DNA of 64,000 bases. Source: Deinococcus cellulosilyticus NBRC 106333 = KACC 11606 (lineage in GTDB: Bacteria > Deinococcota > Deinococci > Deinococcales > Deinococcaceae). The notes beneath the pieces were generated by a model that did no database searches, had not been told where the DNA came from, and saw nothing but the letters and a program-made list of their open reading frames with translations. The position numbers were made by a program, and so were the translations under genes. This document shows positions 1-7,767 of the stretch, one piece after another. Positions within the stretch are counted from its first letter, which is position 1, and each line of letters begins with the position of its first letter. The stretch covers positions 1-64,000 of the forward strand of contig NZ_BJXB01000018.1 of NCBI RefSeq assembly GCF_007990775.1, written 5' to 3'.

Positions 1-54
1 AATGGTTCCCACGTTCACGTGGGGCTTGGTGCGTTCAAACGTGCCTTTAGCCAT
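1..54 (-). CDS. tuf: Elongation factor Tu, N-terminal fragment (cut by window edge)
   Basis: Only the first 18 codons are present; they read MAKGTFERTKPHVNVGTI, the conserved N-terminus of EF-Tu just ahead of its first GTP-binding loop. EF-Tu is the GTPase that carries aminoacyl-tRNA to the ribosome. The ATG is preceded by a strong Shine-Dalgarno (AGGAGG, complement of 63-68) at normal spacing. Three tRNA genes lie directly upstream on the same strand with no terminator between, so the gene is probably expressed from the promoter at 463-491. The rest of the gene lies outside the window. Confidence 0.93.
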   Translation of the reverse strand, partial: MAKGTFERTKPHVNVGTI

Positions 55-126
55 GCTAATTTCCTCCTATATATCATGATGATGTGGCCCGCTCTTCACG
101 GACCCCCCTCATCGAACCAAATTGTT

Positions 127-201
<75 letters not shown>

Positions 202-206
202 GTTCC

Positions 207-292
207 TGGTGGGCAGGGCTGGATTCGAACCAGCGAAGGGGAAACCCGTCAGATTTACAGTCTGATGCCTTTGGCCGCTTGGCTACCTACCC
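207..292 (-). tRNA. tRNA-Tyr (anticodon GTA)
   Basis: This is a class II (long variable arm) tRNA on the minus strand: acceptor GGGTAGG/CCTGCCC with one T-G pair, anticodon loop CTGTAAA (anticodon GTA), T arm with TTCGAAT, discriminator A and an encoded CCA at 207-209. It lies between the two tRNA-Thr genes, only 5 nt from the GGT tRNA. Confidence 0.95.
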
Positions 293-338
293 GAGTTTTA
301 TACCACACTTATCCTACACTACAAACCCGCTTAAGGTT

Positions 339-414
<76 letters not shown>

Positions 415-462
415 GACCGTTCCTCTGGGCTTGGAATTCGCTACTGCGCTTTCCGAGGAGGA

Positions 463-491
463 ATAGTAGCATACCACCATAGGGGTGTCAA
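463..491 (-). promoter_or_regulatory. Promoter of the tRNA-tuf operon
   Basis: On the minus strand a perfect -35 TTGACA (complement of 486-491), a 17-nt spacer and a -10 TACTAT (complement of 463-468) lie about 50 nt upstream of the first tRNA. This is a near-consensus housekeeping promoter, as expected for stable RNA and EF-Tu synthesis. Confidence 0.85.
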
Positions 492-592
492 GCAACATGG
501 GGTCGGGTCACGTTCTGATGTGTTCATGACATGTCTGGACTTTGAGTAGATGCCTGTGTGCAGTGAAAAAAACCAATTGTTTTGAACTGAGT

Positions 593-1522
593 TTAATCAT
601 TGAGATACCCCATGGCCTGCCCTGTTGCTTCCTTCAGAACCTCCACGCTTTTCGAGAGTTCAATGGCCTCACGGGTGCTCAGGGGGACCTCCAGGGTTTC
701 TCGAATTCCCTCACCGCCCACAATTCGCGGGAGGGCATAAGCCAGACCGTCACTGTCCGGGGCCGTGACAGAAAGAATGGCCCTGGCGTCCCGGGTGATC
801 ACTTCGGTAATGCGAGCAAGGGCCGCACCAATTCCGTAATAGGTGGCCCCTTTGCCTTCAATGATGGTGTAAGCCGCTTTGCGCACCTTCTCGTCAATGT
901 CTTTTCGGGTTTTGTCGTTCCATTCAATGCCCCGTTGCACGCAGTATTCCCCAATGGGAATCCCGGAGATGCTGGCCCCCGACCACGCCAGGACCTCACT
1001 GTCACCATGTTCTCCAAGCACGAAAGCATGCACATGCTGTGGATCAATCCCCACATGTTGTCCGACCAGGGCTCGAAAACGGGCAGTGTCCAGGGTTGTG
1101 CCTGAGCCCAGCACCCGTCCCTCTGGGAGACCAGCGATTTTTGCAGTCACCGCAGTCAGCACATCCACCGGGTTGGTGGCAACGATCAGAATGGCGTCCT
1201 TTGCAGCCTTGACCACCTGGGGCACCATCTCGGCAAAGATTTTCACATTGCGTTCCAGCAGTTGCAGGCGGGTCTCTCCAGGCTTCTGGTTCACCCCTGC
1301 GGTCAGGATGACCACTTTTGCATCCGCCAGATCTTTGTAGTTCCCTGCCGTGACCCGCACTGGATGGGTAAAAGGAGTGGCATGCTGGATGTCCTCAGCC
1401 TCTGCAAGGGCTTTTTTCTCATTGATGTCCACCAGCACCAGTTCCGTGCAACTGCCCCTCAGGGTGAGGGCGTAAGCTGCTGAGGCACCTACAAAACCTG
1501 TTCCGACGATTCCGACTTTCAT
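593..1522 (-). CDS. ldh: L-lactate dehydrogenase
   Basis: This 309-aa cytosolic NAD-dependent enzyme interconverts pyruvate and L-lactate. The N-terminus carries the Rossmann motif GTGFVG (residues 7-12). The active site is visible as R85, N117, R149 and H172 in GEHGDSE. Q79 sits at the position where malate dehydrogenases carry Arg, which favours LDH over MDH. The start ATG has an AAGGAG Shine-Dalgarno (complement of 1529-1534). It appears to be a single-gene unit; no clear terminator was seen after its stop. Length is normal for the family. Confidence 0.95.
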   Translation of the reverse strand: MKVGIVGTGFVGASAAYALTLRGSCTELVLVDINEKKALAEAEDIQHATPFTHPVRVTAGNYKDLADAKVVILTAGVNQKPGETRLQLLERNVKIFAEMVPQVVKAAKDAILIVATNPVDVLTAVTAKIAGLPEGRVLGSGTTLDTARFRALVGQHVGIDPQHVHAFVLGEHGDSEVLAWSGASISGIPIGEYCVQRGIEWNDKTRKDIDEKVRKAAYTIIEGKGATYYGIGAALARITEVITRDARAILSVTAPDSDGLAYALPRIVGGEGIRETLEVPLSTREAIELSKSVEVLKEATGQAMGYLND

Positions 1523-1540
1523 GGGAGTCTCCTTTCAGGA

Positions 1541-1676
1541 GGGCAGAAGGCTGAAGGCAGAAAGCAGAAGGCCAGGGGTCGACCAGCAAATGGTTTTTAA
1601 GAGTCATTCTGCTTTACAGCAGGCCTATGCTTAAGCTCTGTTTGCCTTCTGCCTTGGCCTTCAGCCTTCTGCCCTT
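1541..1676. repeat. Inverted pair of GCAGAAGGC-type short repeats upstream of ldh
   Basis: Within the 350-nt gap between ldh and the ABC operon, a G/A-rich block made of AGAAGGC-like units (1541-1573) is followed by its inverted counterpart (about 1640-1674). The outer 18 nt, GGGCAGAAGGCTGAAGGC, match exactly in inverse orientation. Similar units recur at 56200-56365. The rest of the gap shows no gene; a TAGACT -10-like hexamer at 1775-1780 could serve the ABC operon but lacks a good -35. Confidence 0.6.
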
Positions 1677-1875
1677 AAAAACATGTCTAAAATCACATTC
1701 CTGTGCATGATTATACCGACCTGCTTACACCCAAATATGTCATTCGTTCTATGTTTCTTTTACGTCAAAAGGATTAGACTGACCGCACATGAGCCGTGAT
1801 AGGCTTTTAAACCCCTGCAAACCCGTCCTGATCGACAAGGCTCTGCGTGGAGCCGCTTTTCCCCTGAGGTGAACA

Positions 1876-3711
1876 GTGAACCATTTGAAGAAGCTCGCTC
1901 CGTACCTGCGCAACCATGCGCGGCAGTACGTGATCGGCGTTCTCGCGGTGCTGGTGTCCAACATCGCTGTCCTGCTTGGTCCCTATGTGGTGAGGCTGGC
2001 CATCGATGCCATCAGTGCAGCATTCAAGACGAAATCTGACCTTCCCAACCTGTGGATCTATGCGCTGGGCATTGTGGGAGCCGTGCTGGTGTCTGGAGGT
2101 CTGATGCTGCTGGTCCGCAGGCAACTGGTGGTGGCAAGCCGCCAGATGGACTATGAGATCCGGCGTGACATTTTTGCCAACATGACCCACCTCGACAAGT
2201 CCTTTTTTGATCGCAGTCGCACCGGAGACATCATGAACCGCCTGACTGCCGACCTGAGCGCTGTTCGCGAGATGCTCGGGTTTGGTGCGTTTCAGGGGGC
2301 CTCGGTCATATCGGTGTTTGGGGCTTCGCTGGTGGTGATGTTCAACATTTCTGCGACCCTGACCTGGCTGGTGCTCACGGTGATTCCCATCATGATCATC
2401 GTGCTGGCCCTGCTGATGCGCCTGATTGCCAGACGCTACGTCAAAGCCCAGGAGCAGTCTTCCCTGATCAGTGCCAAGGCCCAGGAGAACTTTTCTGGTG
2501 TCCGTGTGGTCAAGGGTTATGCCATTGAGGATGTCGAGATCAACGAGTACAAGGCGATGAACGACGAACTCATCAAGCGCAACCTGAAAGTGACCATGGT
2601 GGAAGGTCCCCTCTGGGCCTTCCTGAGCATGCTGATGGGGATTGCCTATGTGCTGGTGCTGATCAATGGTGGACGGATGATCCTGAATGGACAGTTGACC
2701 ATCGGGGAGTTCACCCAGTTCACCATGACCCTGGAGCGCTTCACCTGGCCCATCATGGCTGCCGGGATGATTCTGACCATCACCCAGCGTGGAGCAAGTT
2801 CCTGGGAGCGTCTGCTGGAACTGCTGGAAGCAAAACCCGAAATCAAAGACGAGAATGTGGACCGCAGCATCAAGACCCTCAAAGGGGACATTGAATTCAG
2901 GGATGTGACGGTCCGCTATGGCAACCGCACCATCCTGAAGAACCTGAACCTGAAAGTCGCTGCAGGCCAGACCCTCGGGATCACTGGAGCCACAGGTTCA
3001 GGCAAAACCATCCTGATGCAACTCGTGACCCGCCTGATCGATGCCACTGAAGGGGAGGTCCTGATCGATGGGGTGCCGATCAAGCGCATTCCCTTGCAGG
3101 TGCTGCGCTCTCACATCGGGGTGGTCCCTCAGGAGCCTTTCCTTTTCAGCGAGACCATTGCCCAGAACGTTGCTTTCGGGGTGAGCACCAACAACTATCC
3201 TGAAATTCCAGTGGGGGTGTCGGTGCTGAAATCTTCTGCCCCTGAGAAGGTGGAGCCTGTCATCGACATGCAGAAGGTCCGCTGGGCAACAGACATCGCT
3301 GGTCTGACCAACGACATCGAAGGCTTCCCGAAAGGCTTTGACACCGAGATTGGTGAACGTGGGGTCTCCCTGAGTGGAGGGCAGAAACAGCGCACCGCTC
3401 TGGCCCGTGCGATTGCCCGTGAACCCGAAGTGCTGATTCTGGACGACAGCATGAGCGCCGTCGACACCGAAACCGAAGCCCGCATCCTGAGTGGCCTGAA
3501 GAAAGTGATGCCCGGCAGAACCGTGATGCTGGTCAGCCACCGGGTGTCCACCCTCCGGCATGCAGATCACATCATCCTGCTGCAGAATGGCGAGATCATC
3601 GAGCAGGGCTCCCACGAGGAACTGGTGTCCCTGGGCGGCGAATACGCCGAGCTGGAACGCCTGCAATCCCTGGCCAGCGATCTGGAGAACGAAAAAGAGG
3701 TAAATGCATGA
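1876..3711 (+). CDS. ABC exporter half-transporter, subunit with degenerate Walker B
   Basis: This 611-aa fused membrane/ATPase half-transporter has about six transmembrane helices in the first ~320 residues and a C-terminal nucleotide-binding domain: Walker A GATGSGKT (371-378), canonical signature LSGGQ (499-503) and Walker B ILDD (523-524). The position after the Walker B Asp is Asp524 instead of the catalytic Glu. About 25 extra residues lie between the Q-loop and the signature. The start is GTG with GAGGTG five nt upstream. It overlaps the next gene by 4 nt (ATGA), so the two are surely translated together and form a heterodimer. Substrate unknown; multidrug or lipid-type export is the usual role of such pairs. 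Confidence 0.9.
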   Translation: MNHLKKLAPYLRNHARQYVIGVLAVLVSNIAVLLGPYVVRLAIDAISAAFKTKSDLPNLWIYALGIVGAVLVSGGLMLLVRRQLVVASRQMDYEIRRDIFANMTHLDKSFFDRSRTGDIMNRLTADLSAVREMLGFGAFQGASVISVFGASLVVMFNISATLTWLVLTVIPIMIIVLALLMRLIARRYVKAQEQSSLISAKAQENFSGVRVVKGYAIEDVEINEYKAMNDELIKRNLKVTMVEGPLWAFLSMLMGIAYVLVLINGGRMILNGQLTIGEFTQFTMTLERFTWPIMAAGMILTITQRGASSWERLLELLEAKPEIKDENVDRSIKTLKGDIEFRDVTVRYGNRTILKNLNLKVAAGQTLGITGATGSGKTILMQLVTRLIDATEGEVLIDGVPIKRIPLQVLRSHIGVVPQEPFLFSETIAQNVAFGVSTNNYPEIPVGVSVLKSSAPEKVEPVIDMQKVRWATDIAGLTNDIEGFPKGFDTEIGERGVSLSGGQKQRTALARAIAREPEVLILDDSMSAVDTETEARILSGLKKVMPGRTVMLVSHRVSTLRHADHIILLQNGEIIEQGSHEELVSLGGEYAELERLQSLASDLENEKEVNA

Positions 3712-5564
3712 CCCAGCCTGATGACATCGGGGCCAAGGCCTTTGACTGGGATCTGGTCAAACGGATCTTCACATACCTGAAACCCTACAAGGGTCTGGTG
3801 GGTTTCACCATGCTGGCTGCAGTGCTGATGGCCGCTTTGCAGCCCTACTTCGGGGTGTTGCAGAGAAATGCCATTGACTGTTATCTGGCTCCCACCCACT
3901 CTGCCAATTGTGCCAATGTGGGCAGCACCACAGAGGCCCTTTATCAGGGTGTGGTGCAGATTGGCCTCCTTTACCTGGGCCTCAAGGTCTTTGAGTTCCT
4001 GTTCAAGTACGGCTTCACCTATGCCCTGAACTGGATCGGTCAGCATGTGCTTTACGACATCCGCAGTGACATCTTCAGCAAACTGCAGAGGTTGCATCTC
4101 GGGTACTTCGACAAGAACCCTGTGGGCCGTCTGATCACCCGTGTGACCAGTGATGTGGACGCCATCAACCAGTTCATCACCAACGGTCTTTCGGCCCTGG
4201 TGACCTCAACCCTGCTGATCATTGCCTACGTGGTGATCATGCTGGCCCTCAGCTGGAAACTGGCCCTGGTGTCCTTTGTGGTGCTGCCCATCCTGTACTG
4301 GGCCTCTGCGTACTTCCGGGGCAAGATGCGGATTTCCTCGCGGGATGTGAGGATCAAACAGGCCATTGTGAACACCCAGCTCAACGAGAACATCACCGGG
4401 ATGCTGACGGTGCAGCTTTTTAACCGTGAAGGGCGCAACCAGGCCAAATTTGACCTTGCCAACCGTGCATTTCTGGGTGGGATGCTGGAAAACGTCAAAT
4501 GGTTCTCCCTGTACATGCCCACCGTGTCCCTGCTCTCCAACGTGGCCATGGCCCTGGTGATCTGGTACGGCGGACGGGAAATCCTGGAAGGCCAGGGCAT
4601 CACCCTGGGTCTGCTGATTGCTTTCACGGCATGGATCACCCAGCTTTTCCAGCCGATTCAGGATCTTGCAGATGTGTTCACCAACATGCAGATGGCGATG
4701 GCCAGTGCAGAACGCATTTTCGGGGTGCTGGACACCGATGAGGAAATCAAAGATCCTGCCCAGCCCAAAACGGTGGAGAGCTTCAAAGGGGATGTGCATT
4801 TTCAGAATGTCTGGTTTGCCTATGACAGCTCAACCCCTGCAGATGCACCTGAAAAAGACGACCGCTGGATTCTGAGGGGCATTGACCTGCACATCAAACC
4901 CGGTGAGAGTGTTGCCCTGGTGGGGGCCACCGGAGCAGGAAAGACCAGCATCATCTCCCTGGTGTCCCGTTTTTACGACATCCAGAAGGGGAGTGTGAAG
5001 GTGGATGGGATCGATGTGCGGGAGTACAGCCAGCACAGTCTGAGAAAGCACATTGGCGTGGTGCTGCAGGATGTGTTCCTGTTCGCCGGGACCATCGAGA
5101 GCAACCTGCGTCTGGGCAATGAAGCCATTCCGATGGAACGCATCATCAACGCATGCAAATACGTCGGGGTGCATGAGTTCATCATGTCTTTGCCAGATGG
5201 ATACCAGAGTGAAGTGCGTGAGCGTGGAGCCACCCTCTCCACAGGACAGAAGCAACTTCTGGCCTTTGCCCGTGCCCTGATCCAGAACCCGGACATCCTG
5301 CTGGTGCTTGATGAGGCCACCGCAAGTGTGGACACCGAGACCGAACTGCTGATCCAGGACTCTCTGGCGAAACTGATGCAGGGACGCACCAGCATCATCA
5401 TTGCGCACAGGCTTTCCACCATCGAACACTGTGACCGCATCATCGTGATGCGCAAAGGCAAGATTGTGGAGCAGGGCAGTCACAGAGAACTGCTGGTGAA
5501 AGGTGGCTACTACGCCAAATTGCACCAGTTGCAGTATTCTGGCCATGCCATGAGTGCAGATTGA
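3708..5564 (+). CDS. ABC exporter half-transporter, catalytically competent partner
   Basis: This is the 618-aa partner of the preceding gene with the same layout: transmembrane domain, then Walker A GATGAGKT (406-413), signature LSTGQ (510-514, not LSGGQ) and Walker B LDE with the catalytic Glu536. The degenerate signature here and the Asp524 of the partner would fall in the same composite ATP site, as in TM287/288 and BmrCD exporters, leaving one active and one degenerate site. The gene is followed by a strong terminator. The N-terminal part has an extra loop with two Cys near residues 63-70 (DCYLAPTHSANC), probably extracytoplasmic. Confidence 0.9.
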   Translation: MTQPDDIGAKAFDWDLVKRIFTYLKPYKGLVGFTMLAAVLMAALQPYFGVLQRNAIDCYLAPTHSANCANVGSTTEALYQGVVQIGLLYLGLKVFEFLFKYGFTYALNWIGQHVLYDIRSDIFSKLQRLHLGYFDKNPVGRLITRVTSDVDAINQFITNGLSALVTSTLLIIAYVVIMLALSWKLALVSFVVLPILYWASAYFRGKMRISSRDVRIKQAIVNTQLNENITGMLTVQLFNREGRNQAKFDLANRAFLGGMLENVKWFSLYMPTVSLLSNVAMALVIWYGGREILEGQGITLGLLIAFTAWITQLFQPIQDLADVFTNMQMAMASAERIFGVLDTDEEIKDPAQPKTVESFKGDVHFQNVWFAYDSSTPADAPEKDDRWILRGIDLHIKPGESVALVGATGAGKTSIISLVSRFYDIQKGSVKVDGIDVREYSQHSLRKHIGVVLQDVFLFAGTIESNLRLGNEAIPMERIINACKYVGVHEFIMSLPDGYQSEVRERGATLSTGQKQLLAFARALIQNPDILLVLDEATASVDTETELLIQDSLAKLMQGRTSIIIAHRLSTIEHCDRIIVMRKGKIVEQGSHRELLVKGGYYAKLHQLQYSGHAMSAD

Positions 5565-5580
5565 GGATGTTACAAAGCTG

Positions 5581-5608
5581 AAAGCAGGGTCATGTACCCT
5601 GCTTTTTT
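5581..5608 (+). terminator. Intrinsic terminator after the ABC exporter operon
   Basis: Ten-bp stem AAAGCAGGGT/ACCCTGCTTT with loop CATGT, followed by a T6 run, 17 nt after the stop codon. Confidence 0.92.
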
Positions 5609-5684
5609 GTTCTGAAAACGTAAAGTATCATTTGTGGGATGGGGACTGTTTTCCCTGAAAAACAGCTTTTAGGATGAGACAAAG

Positions 5685-6614
5685 ATGATTGCTGAAGACA
5701 CCATACGCCTGCTCAGAGAGACCGCCAGTGTGCTGGTCACGGACCGTCCTGTCGCGAGGATTGAAGAGGGGGCCATTTTGCAGGGCCGCTCTGGAGCCAC
5801 TGTGGGCCGATACAAGATTTCTCCAGAAGGGGAGAGGTCTTTCACACTGGTGACCAAGGAAGCAGGCGTGGTTGAAAGGCGGGTGCTGCAACGCCTGCAA
5901 CAGCAGGGGCAGGCCGTTCCCAGAAGCCACATCCGGGATGTGCAGTCTTTGCTCCCCTTGACCATTGCCATGGAGGACATCCGTGGCGAGCACCGTCCAG
6001 AAGTGCTGTCCTACATTGACCCGGAAGTGCAGCGCAATGAAGCTGCGGCCCTGGCCGCCATTCATGCCCGCAATCTGCGTCAGGAGGCTGAACTGGCCTG
6101 GCTTCCCAAGGTGGACTGGAACTTTCTCACCCAGAGCCTGGAGAAGTGGTGGCGTGGACCGTGGCACAAGGTCATGCAGATTCCAGAATTCCGGCGCACT
6201 TTTGCCAGCTACATTCCCCGGGTGGAGTCTGCAGCAGATAAGATGCTCATTGAAGTGGCAAGCCTGAATCAGGATTACCGGAACCTGACCCTGATTCACA
6301 ATGACCTGTGCCCGGCCAATGTGCTGGTGACGCCGGAGAAGCAGGTTTTCTTTCTGGACTGGCAGGAGGCAAGGTATGGGTCTTTTTACATGGACCTGCC
6401 GCCCCACATGCCCACTTTTGAGAGCACTGCACCTTACCGCCGGGCCCTGGTGCGTGAAGGGGTCAGTGTGTCGCTGAGCGAATTCAGGGACAAGTACCGG
6501 GTGGCCTGTCATTACGCTGGATTTGCCAACATGTGGTCTGCCCTCTCTGCCTGGAAAAGGAACCCTTCAGAAGAAGCTTATGTGCGGCACTGGTTCAACC
6601 TGATTCTGTGCTGA
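5685..6614 (+). CDS. Aminoglycoside phosphotransferase (APH)-fold protein
   Basis: This 309-aa protein of the APH/choline-kinase-like fold (protein-kinase-like phosphotransferases of small molecules) keeps the catalytic motif HNDLCPAN, with H205, D207 and N212, and the metal-binding Asp225 in FLDWQ. The N-lobe is weakly conserved, so ATP binding is inferred from the fold. Substrate unknown; many chromosomal members act on sugars, amino alcohols or homoserine rather than antibiotics. AGGATGA lies about 10 nt before the ATG. The exporter terminator isolates it from the upstream operon, and the ~320-nt gap after it suggests a monocistronic unit. Confidence 0.8.
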   Translation: MIAEDTIRLLRETASVLVTDRPVARIEEGAILQGRSGATVGRYKISPEGERSFTLVTKEAGVVERRVLQRLQQQGQAVPRSHIRDVQSLLPLTIAMEDIRGEHRPEVLSYIDPEVQRNEAAALAAIHARNLRQEAELAWLPKVDWNFLTQSLEKWWRGPWHKVMQIPEFRRTFASYIPRVESAADKMLIEVASLNQDYRNLTLIHNDLCPANVLVTPEKQVFFLDWQEARYGSFYMDLPPHMPTFESTAPYRRALVREGVSVSLSEFRDKYRVACHYAGFANMWSALSAWKRNPSEEAYVRHWFNLILC

Positions 6615-6931
6615 TCTGGTCCAGGCACATTCTGTTGCCATCGGAATTTGTTCGTTCTCTGTCCTTACATTTGATTCTTTGACCGGGATCAACAATTTGT
6701 GAAACATACTTTCACTTGGAAGGGCAGCAGCGCGAGATTTTCGGGTGATTTTTGGACTCAGAGTTCAAGCATGTCTATACATTTTAGACTCGGTCTTTTC
6801 TTGAACTCAAGTCAAAAAAACCTGATGACCACGGAAGAGTTGCTGTACGCCATCTGTCAGATCAGGCTGAATCACAGCTGAGCTAGAGAACAAGATTTTC
6901 ATGAAATTGGAGACGCGCTACAATTCTTGAC
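6615..6931. other. Intergenic region with two inverted repeats and the TetR promoter
   Basis: No convincing gene is seen in these 317 nt. They hold a perfect hyphenated palindrome GTGAAA-N5-TTTCAC (6699-6715), typical of a dimeric regulator site, and a longer inverted repeat with arms GAGTTCAAG (6761-6769) and CTTGAACTC (6800-6808), inside which GTCTA...TAGAC can also pair. The leaderless promoter of the TetR gene closes the region. Confidence 0.6.
6896..6924 (+). promoter_or_regulatory. Leaderless promoter of the TetR-family gene
   Basis: The -10 TACAAT (6919-6924) ends 7 nt before the ATG at 6932, with a weak -35 TTTTCA (6896-6901) at 17-nt spacing and no Shine-Dalgarno. Transcription should start at or next to the A of the start codon. 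Confidence 0.7.
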
Positions 6932-7534
6932 ATGGAGCCGATCACCTTACGGGAACGCCAGAAAGAACGACGCCGTAACCGCATTTACGCCGTGGCCATT
7001 GACCTCTTCAAGCGCAATGGTTTTCAACAAACCACCGCCACCGACATTGCAAAAGGTGCTCACGTCTCCAGAGGCACATTCTTCAATTACTACCCCTACA
7101 AAGAAGCCGTTCTGCTCGACTACGGGGCAGAACTTGTCGATACCCTTGCAGATCAGGCGGAGAGGCACCTGCAAAATGGCGTCACTCCGGAGCAGGTTCT
7201 GCAGGACACCTTCAAGCAGCTCGCAGCTTTCTGCATCAAAGACCGGGACCTGTTCCCCCCTCTGGCCTACGAGGTCCTGAACCCCGATCCAGAGCGTGCC
7301 CGCACAGCTTATCAGGCCCTTCCCCTCTCCAAGGTGATCGAGATGTGCCTGCGACCCCTCAAGGACCAGAACCGCCTCAGGGAAGACCTCTCGCTGGAAC
7401 GCATGTGCAACCTCATCGCAGACACCTTCCTGATGGTTGCGCTGCGCTGGAGTGCCTACAACTCTGAAGGGGACCTGGAACAGGAACTGAAAAAATCCCT
7501 TTCCCTGATGCTCGAAGGGGTGTTCAGGAGGTAG
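6932..7534 (+). CDS. TetR-family transcriptional regulator
   Basis: The 200-aa protein has a classic TetR N-terminus: an Arg/Lys-rich arm (ERQKERRRNRIYAVAIDLF) and a helix-turn-helix around residues 25-52 with FQQTTATDIAKGAHVSRGTF then FNYYPYKEAVL. The C-terminal ligand domain is not diagnostic. The start is set by a leaderless promoter. Targets are unknown. The palindrome at 6699-6715 and the promoter of the downstream kinase gene are the nearest candidates. It is transcribed in the same direction as its neighbours but separated from them by promoters. Confidence 0.88.
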   Translation: MEPITLRERQKERRRNRIYAVAIDLFKRNGFQQTTATDIAKGAHVSRGTFFNYYPYKEAVLLDYGAELVDTLADQAERHLQNGVTPEQVLQDTFKQLAAFCIKDRDLFPPLAYEVLNPDPERARTAYQALPLSKVIEMCLRPLKDQNRLREDLSLERMCNLIADTFLMVALRWSAYNSEGDLEQELKKSLSLMLEGVFRR

Positions 7535-7703
7535 TTGACACCGGTCAGCCATCAGCGATCAGCAAGTAAAAAACATGCCAGTTCAGAAAGTCTCTGTCTG
7601 GCGTGTTCTGTTTGGAGACGGATTGAGGATGGAAAGGGAAAGGCGACTGCAGGAGACCATGGCCTGTGCCTGAGCGTCAAAAGCTGACTGCTTGCTGTGA
7701 AGG

Positions 7704-7732
7704 CTGACCGCTTTCCCCAATTGATGTAGAAT
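7704..7732 (+). promoter_or_regulatory. Promoter of the 2-phosphoglycerate kinase homologue
   Basis: The -35 CTGACC (7704-7709), a 17-nt spacer and the -10 TAGAAT (7727-7732) lie 35 nt before the ATG, which also has AAGGA upstream at 7753-7757; this gene therefore has a normal leader. Confidence 0.6.
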
Positions 7733-7767
7733 TCAGGTCTAATCCACGTGCAAAGGACAGACAGGCA

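Noticed and set aside
6699..6881. Possible 60-aa gene
   Set aside because: GTG start without Shine-Dalgarno, no recognisable motif, and it overlaps two inverted repeats.
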